Assembly: GCA_033439685.1 (NCBI GenBank)
Contig: JAUEDM010000006.1
Location: forward strand, 3,162,001-3,226,000
DNA length: 64,000 nt
Direction of reading: 5' to 3'
From: Apodospora peruviana
Taxonomy: Eukaryota; Ascomycota; Sordariomycetes; Sordariales; Lasiosphaeriaceae
Part shown: piece after piece, positions 10,401 through 21,027 of the stretch
How the letters are laid out: each line of letters begins with the position of its first letter
Numbering within the stretch: position 1 is the first letter of the stretch
Made by a program: the position numbers and the translations under genes
The notes under the pieces: generated by a model
The model's input: only the letters and a program-made list of their open reading frames with translations
Told to the model about the DNA's origin: nothing
Database searches by the model: none

Positions 10401-12933
10401 CATGGCTCTTCCAGCGCTTCTTCAGCTCGGTCCAAAGGGGTCCGGTGCCACAGTATCCTGTGAAGAGTGACTGCGGGTCTGATGCGAAGAGAGACAACAT
10501 GTCGCCATTGCCAAGTTCAGCTGCCAAGTCAAGCGGCTGCTGTACCTGTGAAATATGACCTTGCTCTTGGCGGGGACGTTTGTAGTCACGTTTGTAGTCG
10601 CCGGAGTCTCGATGACGGACTGCCTCTTTGAGCGGCAAATACCTGAGCATCAGTTTTGTTCTCACATTTGTATTGGGATGCGTAAGTTGCTTAGAATGGT
10701 GTTGGAGGAGGATCTGGGCGACCTGGACGTGTTGTCTTGATACCGCCCAGTGCAATGCAGACCACCCAGTCCCTGTTTGGACGCAATGATTTGCACCATG
10801 GGAGAGTAGGAGATTGACACACTCCACGTGTCCAAAATAGCAGGGCCAAAATAACGGCGTCCAACCCTGTGCGTCAACGGCATTTACGTCGGCTTTGTTC
10901 TGGAGGAGAATCTTGACCACGCCCAGCCCACCAGCCCAACATGCCCAATGCAATGGTGTCCAGCCTTGTGAGTTGGAGGCGGAAGGCTCTGTGCCTTGTT
11001 CAAGTAAGAAGGACGTCGTTAGCTGAAGCTTCCAGTATGTGGCCAGATGAAGAGCTGTCTGTCCGGTGGGAATCGAGTCAAATACCAGCGAAGCCAATGC
11101 TTCGTCTGTAATATCACGAGGGAGCTGCAGACACTGAAACGAGCTTTCCCTGAGCTTTTCACTCCCCAGGAGTTTCATAATATCTCCATGCAGCTTCTGC
11201 TCCATCAGCTGGTTCTCGATGTGGTGGCCCCAAAACTGCGAGGCATAAGCCAAGAACGGATGGGTGGCAAGTCGCTGCGTCATTTCCGTCCATGTAGCAC
11301 ATGGGCCCGTCATCATGTGCGGCATGCAAAGAGATGCCAAACAGGTTCCAGCAATGTCGAGTGGGCAATGTCCATCCTCGTAGAGGTGGTCGCGGAAGAA
11401 CTCATGAGCGGATGCGTGGATCATGCGAATGGTGCCGCGGCCACCGCTATCGTCAGGGCTGATTATCACCAACCCCTGACAAACTCTTAACAACGTATCT
11501 GTTTTCACCATATAATCCGAAAGTGAGCCGCCGCCGCCCAATGCGGCTTTGGTGGCAAGGGCGTGAGTGAGTTCGCCAACCGTGAACGGACGCTGTGCGT
11601 GGGTAATCCAGCCAATGGCTCTGCGAGCCAAAGCTCTCTGTGGAACCGATTGAGAATCGATCCTGAGGAGTACTGCTTCGTACTCCTGGCGAAGCTCTGT
11701 CGGAGCTTCTCGAAGAACTGCTCGCATCTCCCCAACTGTTGTCAACTGAAGCAGATGATCTGTCATCAGCCTGGCGAGCAAGAAACTGCCGCTCGCTTTC
11801 TGTACGACTTCCTGAGAAAATGTCACCACAGCCGCGGCATCATCCCACATATCGCAGGACCGAAAGCGAGACCCAACAAACGCTCCTATGTCGAGTTCAT
11901 AGGCATGTATCTCGAACTCTTGAGCGAAATCGAGTATATTGCGCACTTGAGGGATGTTGCGGCTCGTGACAAGGACTCTGCAACCGGAATTGATACTGGT
12001 GAGCTCTTTCAGACATTCCAAGATCTCGCCCGGCTCTCTAAGCTCGTCTGGCCCGTCCAGTATCAAGAAGACATTCTTTTGGATTTCGCAAGCCTTTGCA
12101 AGAACCTCACCAACACCTCGTGTCGATTGAAGTTTCTCGGGGTCTGGGCAGAACTTGATCAACCCCGAAATGGTTTCTGCGTCCACTTGCTGTACAACCT
12201 GGCGAAGAATGGTCCTGAGGATCACATGTGCCGTCTGCATGTCTTTCAGAACAGCAAAGTGGCAAAAGTAAGATGCCACACAGTTACCGGCCAAGCTCCT
12301 CGCGGCGATTTTCGCGAGAAGAGACTTTCCCACTCCAGGTGCGCCGTGGCACCAGAGCAATGATGGCGGTCGTTGCGTCCAGTCTTTGAAGGCGTCAGAT
12401 CCAATAAAGCAATCGCCGGTGCCAGGACAAGGTTCTCCGTGGTGATTCTGGACGTCAGAGCCACCGCCGAGCCAATCTAAGATGCGTGCGCGATCAAGCT
12501 CTCTGGACAACTTGTCCACCTCAAGAAACGTGTTGGCCGAGAGAAAATCGGTGAACATGGCCCGGAAGCGGTGCAATGTCGCGATACGCTTCTTCAGCTC
12601 CTCTTCGCGAAACGGCCATATCCACTTCCGTGTCGGCTTTTCCAGTTCAGACTTGATTGCCTCCAGACTTTCGGCGCATTCCTCGACGGCCTTGGGGGTG
12701 AGTGCAGCAGGATGACTTGGGCCACCGTACTCCTGCCGGGCGTCGGAGGCTTGTACAGCCGCCAAGGTACGAGCAAGCAGATCGGTGAAAGTTGCGATCT
12801 CATGGTAGTATTGTTTTCTTGACTCGGTAGCATGACGCACGGTGCTGATGTAATGAAAGCTCAGCTTGCTGAGTTCTGTAGAGACGTGGAGCAAGCCGGC
12901 GATGCTGGCAGCAGCACCAATGAATTCGGCCAT
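7451..12933 (-). CDS. NLR/STAND protein: N-terminal fungal domain, NACHT, long ankyrin array
   Basis: Two exons (12933-9586 and 9526-7451) joined by a 59-nt GTAAGT...TAG intron in phase 0, giving about 1,807 residues. Residues 1-155 form a helical domain (start MAEFIGAAASIAGLLHVSTE; later KWIWPFREEE) of the type preceding NACHT in many fungal STAND proteins. NACHT follows: Walker A GAPGVGKS at 197-204, Walker B NVFLILDGPDEL at 287-298. From about residue 622 there are repeated ankyrin units such as GWTPLHWACWAGGLGVVKIL and TPLFWPCYFGHVECVNLLLS, and the array continues in exon 2. By family knowledge such proteins act as intracellular sensors in non-self recognition and regulated cell death; the ligand is unknown. 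Without splicing, translation stops after about 13 extra residues, giving a 1,129-residue form that lacks the second ankyrin block. The gene is intact. Confidence 0.93.
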
Positions 12934-14820
12934 TGTGTTTCTTCAGAAGTTCAGCCAGCGTGTTCATGGAATTGAAGTTCGTCGTACCAAGAGTTGTAGC
13001 GCACGCTGTATGGATTGACTGAAACCCAGTTCTTTTTGCAGAGGATTATTGTTGTCTGCAGAAAGTAATGATGGAGAATGGGACTCTACCTGATAAACAC
13101 AGGGAGGAGCTGAAACCGAAGTGCGAGTTGCACAGCCCCAGTCCCTGGACTCTGGAGCCTGGACATCTGGAGCCAGGCCAGGACCGGCCAGCATATCGCG
13201 AAGCAATCGACCAGCTGTGACCAGCTGTAGCTGCGACCTATCAGATTGGACGTTCGCATTCTGCACAGCCCCGGGGGTCTGTGGTGCTTTTTGAGATGTT
13301 ATTAGGTTTGAGCAGAGTGTCTTTTTTCGGCCCTAGGGACACGATATCGTGATTGGACGGTTCGTCTGAGAGGCTGGTCCGCTACTGTGAGGTGAGGGTG
13401 GGTGCTGGTGTGGTTGTGGCAGATGGCATCGTAGTCTTGGTGAAATTTGGTGTTGATGGAGGAGAAAGGATGATGAAGCGCAGGTTCAAGCACGTTGTCA
13501 TTATTACAGTGACATCATGACTGAATATTTCATTCAATCAGGCAACTAGCCGTGGACCCGTGTTGCTTCAATGGAAGGAAGGACTGGGATGTCTCGACGG
13601 AAAGAATTATCGAAAAACTAATGTGGATCTTTATCTGCCGCCTTGTCCGAGGAAGGCGTCATGACGAAAAAAAGAATATCAACCACTACGATCTTGGAAC
13701 CGCTAGAACGTACGGCAATGCACATGAACAAGTACCAGGTGTTTACCCAACCAGTTCAGTGATTGGATCAAAAAAACATACAGCACCAGGGATTCGCTGG
13801 TCGTCACCGACCCAACTACTAGTCTGGCGATTAGTGGCTTATCTATGGGAGAGCGGACGGGATCCCGAGCTTTCCACTATCTATGGCCGTATGTGCAAGA
13901 TCTTGCGAGAAGTGATGTTTATAAAGAAGGAATTTGGGTAGCGCAGCATGTGGGAGTCAAAAACAGGCCTCGAAGCTTGGTGACAACCTGGGGTGCGTAA
14001 GAAGTGTTAACGAGACTCCCGGGAGAGATTGGCAAGTCACACTCAATCGTGACCCTTTCCTTCCGGTTCTTCATATCTTGTCAGCCTTTGATACAGAAGC
14101 AGAGTTCGATAGTTGAATTCCGAGTCTGGCATTCATGATGATAAGGGTCAAGTTGGCAATCCTATTTTTCTGGCTTGCAATACCATGATAGTGCTGGCCT
14201 GAGCGTATCGTAAAGAGGTTATCTACGACGGTATATTAAATCTACCTTAGGCATAGGTAATTCATGGCAAACTTGATAGCATCCGCATTGTCGTACACGG
14301 ACTACGAGCTCAAACACAACGATATCTCAACCATAATGACTTCAAGTTCATGTCACTTGCACCCTCCCTCTCATCCCCGCTAATGATTCGACTCTACTTG
14401 TCATGGCCTGTGAAATTTTCAGCCAGCTCAAGTCCTAAGTGAGGTATTGTCAAGCAGCTAGCGATATGGATTTACAATAGGGTTGGGTTGCAGTGCACTT
14501 CATCTCATCCTGTCTCTTCCTAGGTAGTCTTCCACTTCTAGACTCGACCAAATTTTCATCCTGTTGTCCAGCTGAATTTCATTCATCCTATTTTCATTTT
14601 CTTCTCTCAACTCTTGATCTCCCCCACTTACGTATTTCTTGTCATTTCTCGCAGGTCTTCATGTTTTCAATTTCTCCCTCTTTCCTTAAACCATCGGCCA
14701 TTCTCTCTCTTTCCATCGAGAAACTATGTATCCAAATCAATACACCTTTGAAACCAAGTCCTGATTCTTCCATTCTCTACATTCAGCTTCCGCTTGGGAT
14801 TCTCGCCAGCAGCCGGCACG
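12934..14820. other. Intergenic region upstream of the NLR
   Basis: About 1.9 kb between the divergent NLR and the next plus-strand gene. Short ORFs on both strands (for example 13552-13941 plus) lack domains, signal peptides or convincing codon patterns. The stretch at 14480-14790 is pyrimidine-rich, as fungal core promoters often are, and probably belongs to the gene starting at 14821. Confidence 0.5.
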
Positions 14821-15660
14821 ATGCCTGGTATCTGGTCCCAAATTCTCCTAGGCGACTTTTGCCCGCGCACTGGTTTCTTATGGCGCCGCAACCATGGCCC
14901 GGAGGACATTCTGCGCAGTGATGCCCGTGACGAGGTCGTCGAGCGTGCGCTGATCCACATCACCCGTGGCAAAAAGGGTAGTACCCGACTCCTCTGTTGC
15001 GATGTGGTGCGCGTCGTTGGCGGCGCTCTGGAGCGCGTTGCTTTGGCCATCGAAAGCGGCAAGATGGAGGGAAGCCTGGACATTCAGGATTTTCTCGAGG
15101 GAGCTGCCGCTCTCTCTCAGTTTAGTCGTAAAATTGGCACTGATATCTGGTATATGTTATCTCCGTTGTCCATCTACCCATTCGTTTCCCCTTCTTTCAT
15201 GACGTACCATCAGCAATAACCAATAGATCGGATTAATTAACAAAAGAATGACCTCGCTACCATAAAACAGGATAGAGCTCGTCTACCAGGTTACTTGGGC
15301 TCGTTACCTGTACGAGCGGCAGACCTCGGCCGCCGTGAAGACCGTGGTAATAGAGCGCGGGGAGCTCAGCCGGCTCGCCCATGCTGCCGACCGACTGTGA
15401 GTAACTTAGGCAGACAACCAGCTTCTTCCTTTGGTGCTTGCTGTACAGTTGCCGACTTAATAATCGATTACAGGATGGATGCCGCGGGCAGTCGCTGGGA
15501 CTGGTTCCTCCTTACGGTGCACGCCTATCCCCATTTGATCGGAGGATCATCGGACGATTATAATCCTGATGACGAGGATGATGGCGATAACGAGGAAGGA
15601 GAGGAGGCTTCTGGCGTTGACACGTTCGAGCTGGTTCTGCCTTCGCTGAGGGAGGCTTAA
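14821..15660 (+). CDS. Hypothetical protein with acidic tail
   Basis: Three exons: 14821-15149, 15271-15396 and 15474-15660, with donors GTATAT and GTGAGT, acceptors CAG and preserved frame. They give 213 residues (an in-frame ATG at 14794 would add nine). The first two thirds are predicted helical and mixed-charge (for example RDEVVERALIHITRGKKGST, RVVGGALERVALAIESG). The C-terminus contains a strongly acidic stretch (YNPDDEDDGDNEEGEEASG). No signal peptide or membrane segment. I do not recognise a family. The clean splice structure and the pyrimidine-rich upstream region support a real gene. Confidence 0.7.
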
Positions 15661-16382
15661 GCAAGGCGATGTGATGCTACCAACTGGAGCTGGGTGAATT
15701 TTGTTTGCTGGGTTGAGACTAGAGTTTGATGATACCCTGTCCTGGAAAGGACTTTCTGCTTGTTTGCCTTTTTGACACAATGTTAGGAACGAAGTAGATC
15801 ATCCAATGGCTAAGCCACCACTAGACCAGCATTAACCTCAATGGACTTGTCTTTCTCTATGTTCATCCTGGTGCTTTTCAGCTAGCCACGAATATCAAGG
15901 TCAACTAGATTTGTATGTCTTCAAGCACCATGCAGCTTGCTTTCCCCGCTCTCAGCTCAACTCCCTCTACGAGGCGCCACAGAACAGTCGTGGTCTAGCC
16001 ATTTTTTCCTTGATGCAGAAAACTGTGGCATTAGTTGTCGTGCTCAGTTGCACGAGGCTTGCTGAGATTGAGAAAAACTAGAATACAGTTGCCTCCTGGA
16101 TAAGGCTATTGGTGTGACGAACATGCATATTCAGCATGCCACATACATGGTGCTATTAATGGTCTCAGCCCATCTAGAACAGCCCATCAACAGGTCTTGC
16201 ATTATCTCTCAAGTCTTCGGGGTAATCGCGTGTAGGTTTTGTCTATAAATCCGCCTCCGTCGTCTCCTTCTTTCATCCACCGACACTCGTGAACCAGCAA
16301 TAGATATTCTCACCGGCACCTCTTTACACCTTCACGTCCACGGTTTTAAGGGGGCACGGAGTCCCCCATCACAATCACTGTC
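15661..16382. other. Intergenic
   Basis: No gene supported. A TATA-like stretch (TCTATAAAT) near 16240 and the following pyrimidine-rich sequence suggest the promoter of the GH18-like gene at 16383. Confidence 0.45.
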
Positions 16383-17213
16383 ATGGCTCCCCCACGCTTC
16401 CCCCAAGCCACCTCTACTGCATGGCTCTACATGATGGACGGCGACAGCTCAACCTGGCCTACTATTCCCGACAGCTGGAAGCAGATCAACTTCGGCCAGG
16501 TTGATGTCCTCATCCTCGCGCCTCTCGGTCTACAAAATCCTGCAGACGGCACCTTTGGAGTCGCCGATATCATTGTCAACCGTTTCCAATGGGCGGTCCA
16601 GACCGCCAAGGCGGCTCCACGCATGATCCCAAACACCAAGATCACGATCCTCGTCTCCCAGTTCTGGGGCTCCGACCCCCAACTATGGGGCCACCCGCTC
16701 TCCGCCCTGCCAGCGACCGCCATCGACGCCCACGCAAACTCGGTGCGCGACTTCATCTCCGCCAATGACCTCGATGGTTACGACATCGACTACGAGCCGA
16801 ACAACATTGTAGCGACGGTGCCGGCTATCCTGCAGGCGATCCGTGCCCAGCTCGATGACCTGAGCCTGACTAACGGGGGCCGACCGTATTATACCACGGT
16901 GTCGCCGGCTGAATTGATGTTCCTTGACCAGGCGGTGCCGTCGCTCAGCGCAGTCAACATGCAGAGTTATTCTGGCGGGATCTACATCACGGTCGCAGAC
17001 CTCCTCAAGATTGGTTTTCAGCCCGCGCAGATTCTGTATGGCGTGAACGCGGAGTCTCCGGGCCAGGGACCGACGGTCCAGCAGGCACTTGATACATACA
17101 AGAATGATGGTTTGGTGGGCATCCATCTGTGGCGACTCAACTCAGGGGATTTCCAGCAGGAGATTGAGTGGCAGAGTCAGGTCTTTGATGGACTGCATTG
17201 TCTTTCAAACTAA
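16383..17213 (+). CDS. GH18-like hydrolase (chitinase/endoglycosidase fold)
   Basis: Single exon, 276 residues. The GH18 signature DxxDxDxE is present as DGYDIDYE at residues 131-138; its last Glu is the expected catalytic acid. Strand-like VDVLILAPLG (about 40-49) and TKITILVSQFWG (about 85-96), and the later VNMQSYSGG and GIHLWRLNSGDF, fit successive strands of a TIM barrel. There is no signal peptide, so the protein is probably cytosolic or leaves by a non-classical route. It is shorter than secreted fungal chitinases and has no carbohydrate-binding module. By motif it should act on beta-1,4-GlcNAc linkages (chitin oligomers or N-glycan cores), but the substrate cannot be read from the sequence. 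A small GH18-fold lectin-like role is possible. Confidence 0.82.
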   Translation: MAPPRFPQATSTAWLYMMDGDSSTWPTIPDSWKQINFGQVDVLILAPLGLQNPADGTFGVADIIVNRFQWAVQTAKAAPRMIPNTKITILVSQFWGSDPQLWGHPLSALPATAIDAHANSVRDFISANDLDGYDIDYEPNNIVATVPAILQAIRAQLDDLSLTNGGRPYYTTVSPAELMFLDQAVPSLSAVNMQSYSGGIYITVADLLKIGFQPAQILYGVNAESPGQGPTVQQALDTYKNDGLVGIHLWRLNSGDFQQEIEWQSQVFDGLHCLSN

Positions 17214-18336
17214 GGGCAGGTCGAAGCTGAGCGTGGACACGACGAGGTGTATGGAGATGAAGTTCCAGGGGTAATGTTGAGAATGTCAATCTTACAAAAC
17301 AAGGCTACACTCTCTTAGGATAGTCTTGCGCCATGCTTCACCTTTCATGTTATCTTTTATACAAATACCAGCGGCTTTCATTGGGCCTGGCTGGAACTCG
17401 TCAATTTCTTATGCATATTCGCATCACTGCCTTGGTACATGGCGATCCTTGGCCTGACCATGTGGTATGAGTGTTTTGGTGTTACTACCTTAAGGATTAA
17501 CCCACTCAGTTGAAGTAGGCTCTAGTTGAATTTATCAAGGTCACTCGCAGATTATCGTAACAATCTCCTTCCCAAACTCAGTGACCTAATATCGTGGCCT
17601 GCCTCCAAATCGCGTCAAGTCTGCTTGCACAGCACACGTTCCTTCCGTGACAGACATGGTGGGATGTGACTTCCCACAGTACGAAGTTTCATGCGCACAA
17701 ATCCGGGCAGCCGGCCATCAAGGTGCCCGGGTGTCGAAGGAATGGGTAAGGTAGGTGGGGAGTGGAGGACGGTCGTGCCTTCAACCGAGGTGGGACGTCA
17801 ACGGTCAAGTGATACCGGGTTCCTTCCTTTGAGCCGCTTCTCCAGAAGTTGGACCGCCGCGTCGCCTACGCCTCCCCAGCTTCCTTCACCAACCTGCACC
17901 CGTCTCGCCTTTCACCTCGCTTCCCTCAACGGCTATTCATCACCATTTCCACCGCCGCCGCCCAAGACGCCTCCTGTTCAGAATCGCAGGTACAGTGACA
18001 TTTGGCGGTTTGTTCAACCTGCTGCTGCTGCTACTAATCGACGCGACAGCTAGCCGGAGTCAGTGTCGCCGCTCTCGGAACCGTCTCCAATTGCCCGACG
18101 CCCACGTCAGATTCCGAACAACTGCTTCGGAAGACTCAACCTAGCAAGAAAAAGGGATTGGCAGATCGTCTCTACTCGCCACACTTTGCTGCATTTCGCC
18201 AGTCTACGTAGTGAAAAAGACTCCGAGAAACCAAATCTCATAACAGAAAAAGCGACCTCGTCGCTTTGGAGTAAGTAAGGAGCAAGTGAGCGACGAACAC
18301 GGGTAAAACGTAAATTAACTGCGATAGGCCAGCAAA
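17214..18336. other. Intergenic
   Basis: About 1.1 kb with no supported gene. A pyrimidine/CCG-rich stretch around 17860-17970 and an ACTAACTT-like sequence may be the 5' region (possibly a leader intron) of the gene at 18337. Confidence 0.45.
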
Positions 18337-18704
18337 ATGCCATTCATCGAGAGCACTAGCGCTGGCAAGCCAACTACCAACTTCATGATCCATGGCGTCG
18401 GAACGTCGGACGAAGCGAGGATCTACATTCGTCAAGCTCTGAAGGACCATGGCCTCTCGCCTGACTACCCTGGCACGTTAATTTGGATTCCACTGGCCCC
18501 GGGAGAGAGCGCCCCCCCTGGCGGTCACTTTACTACGCTTCCGCGACGGAGCTCGCCCAATGGTGGTAGCTCTGACGTACAAGGTGGACATGGTCGTGGA
18601 AGTGGTGCAAGTGGTGGTGAACATCAGGCATCCGTAAGTGTTCCAACATCAGACTTTCAGAGCGCGGGCGTTCCTAACTGAGAAATTATCAGGCCACTAA
18701 GTAG
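18337..18704 (+). CDS. Small Gly/Ser-rich hypothetical protein
   Basis: Exon 1 at 18337-18633 and a tiny exon 2 at 18693-18704 (codons for ATK, then stop), joined across a GTAAGT...CAG intron in phase 0, for 102 residues. The N-terminal half is compact (MPFIESTSAG, FMIHGVGTSDEARIYIRQAL, GTLIWIPLAPGESAPPGG); the C-terminal third is low complexity (Gly, Ser, His). If the intron were retained, the frame would run to a stop at 18679-18681, giving 114 residues. No family was recognised. The phase-consistent splice sites and the ordered N-terminus give moderate support. Confidence 0.55.
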
Positions 18705-21027
18705 GTGGCCCTGCGCCTGCTATGGAGTAGAAGCGTGCAGAGGCGCTCGAAAAGCCCGGCAAGCGGTGATGAAGAAGCACTTCCGGTCGACATGCAGGAC
18801 CTGTTCCACCTCATCTCATCATCCGGGTTATTTTCACTGGAATTTTGCCAATATGATCTTGAGGGAGGCGGAAGGATAAAATGATGGGCATTTACTACCG
18901 TGCATGCTACGTGGGCTCGTGGAAGGAGGTCAGGAACTCACTAAGCAGATATCTGCACTGGTTTATCAAGCGGTAGCTCCTGTTCGCACATGATAATCCT
19001 CCATCACCGCCATATGCCATTGATATTACTCCAAATGTCGTAGTGTCATCGGCAGGAGACGAGTAATCCCCACGCTGCATCACGCTGAAGCCGAATGTAC
19101 GTGAGACGCTAATCTCCCCAATCTGTAAGCCTCATCTGATATTGCCGGTTATGTGCTCTATCTAGGCTTGCTCTTGACACGCCCATCAGGTTGGCGTGAT
19201 GCTGTAGATGGGCGGACCGTGCTCTGGAGAACTGGTCGGCTTGGAGAGACGGCGACAAACACGGAAGTATCGGAACGGCGCTAGTTGTCCGTCAGTTCGG
19301 CATCGCCGATGGTTGAAAAAGTCACAAAAAGACAACTGGCTATGTCATCCAAGTTCATCGTCCCGTTCGTTGATGACATTCTCAACCCCAAATCTGGTAG
19401 CGGAAAAATGACCAAGTTGTGATGTCGTCGGTAATACCGCCGCTTGGTTTGAGAAAGGTTCAGTGTCGGGTGCAATCATTACATGAAACAGGGCAAAACG
19501 GAAATCAAGGCCCAAAATTTCCCAAAGCGGAAGGGAACGCAGCAAACAACGCACGCCCGGTCCATGAACGAATAAAAAGGGTATTGCGCACGGCATGAAA
19601 GAAGGCTTCTAGAAGGGTGCTCTGGTCGTCTCCCACCCCCTGCAGGGCAATATCGCGTCGAATGCATGGAAGCCTTTTGGAAAGAATCCCGTCATGCAGC
19701 CAAGAACACAATGAGCAACTGGGCCGGCCGCTGCCATGGCCCATGTCCGCTTCTGGCGAAAGGGCCACCTGGTGGTTCCGGGTTTGAGCTCCCGTGTGTA
19801 TGGTCCCCTGGAGTCGTATGGGATCTGACGGGGACATGTCAGCACGCATCTGCAAGTCAGGTATCGACCAAGTTCTGAATGACGCTTGACCATTCGCGGG
19901 CCATTGGTTCCGCCAGATCGACCGCCCCGAGAGCGCAGAACACAGCATGCAGGATGCACAGGGATTGGCTGGAAACTCGCAATTGGCCCTTGGCTGCTTG
20001 CACTTGCCTTTACCCACCCAGCCCAGCAGCACCTTTCCCACACCTTGAAGCACCTGGCGCCTGCGGTGCATTCCCAGCCTTTGGGACTTGATGCGCCCTG
20101 ATGAACAATGATTGGCCCGTCCGAGAGCGACGTTGGCGCCGGTGAGGGGCACGTCTTCAAAGAAAAGTGGAGATCAGAGATGCGGGTCACCTTCGAGAAC
20201 ATGCATGGAAGGTGCGCCCTGGACGCCACTTGGAGTTTTTATACTTATGCAGTGACCTCTGAATGTACGCGGCTGCCACCACCAAATCATGTCACTGGGC
20301 ATCACGAGCTAAGATGTTGATTGCCAGTCCACTCCCCTTGGCGCCTTCCAGTCTCCAATCTCCCATTCATCTCCCTCTGTCGTTCTTGCACTCCATTGTA
20401 TGCTTCCGTCACCCAGCTGAGGTAAGTACCTTATTACTCAACCGGAAAGCGCAAGATGTACCCTTAGCTGCCGTCCTCACCGTGCTTCACCCTCCACCTT
20501 CTCCCACGCATCAATTTGCAAGTGCCTGGTGATTGCACTGGTCAGGTAATTCACGATTGCCGACAACTGCCCCACCGGTTTCCACTCTCCATGTCGGTTC
20601 GTGCCCTTTCTTCTTTTCCATGGGTTTCAAGATGCCCCCAATCGTTCGCTAGCTTATCCGTAGTATATTGTCTTTACATGCCTCCACTAGATCGCCGAGT
20701 GGCCTGGGCAGCCTGATCAAACCCTCAGAAAAGATGCCTGGAGATTGGCTGAACTGTTGATACCCCCCGGACATGAGCTCGGGACAGTCCGCACAACAAA
20801 CATTAAGCTACGTGCTTGTATCGTTATTACGCCTCCGGACCGCATGATTTCCATTTCTTGGCCCAGACCCTGGTCTGGCTTGAGCTTGAGTTAGGCTCGG
20901 ACAGCCAGTCTGTCTCCGTCTCCATCACGATCAACTCAAAGACATTCATACTCGATGGAAGCTTTGAGCTCCGGCCGTTGGGAGATATCAGAGGCTGTCT
21001 CCTGTGCCTCGAGCACTCTCATGCTCC
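18705..21027. other. Intergenic, about 2.3 kb
   Basis: Overlapping long frames on the minus strand (about 19505-20229) lack domain signals and overlap each other, so none is called. The part upstream of 21028 is pyrimidine-rich, as expected for a promoter. Confidence 0.45.

Noticed and set aside
13552..13941. 129-codon plus-strand frame upstream of the NLR
   Set aside because: No domain, weak start context and no sign of conservation; not called.
19505..20229. Two overlapping minus-strand frames of about 206-215 codons
   Set aside because: They overlap in different frames, have no motif, no signal peptide and no splice evidence, and look like chance frames in moderately GC-rich sequence.
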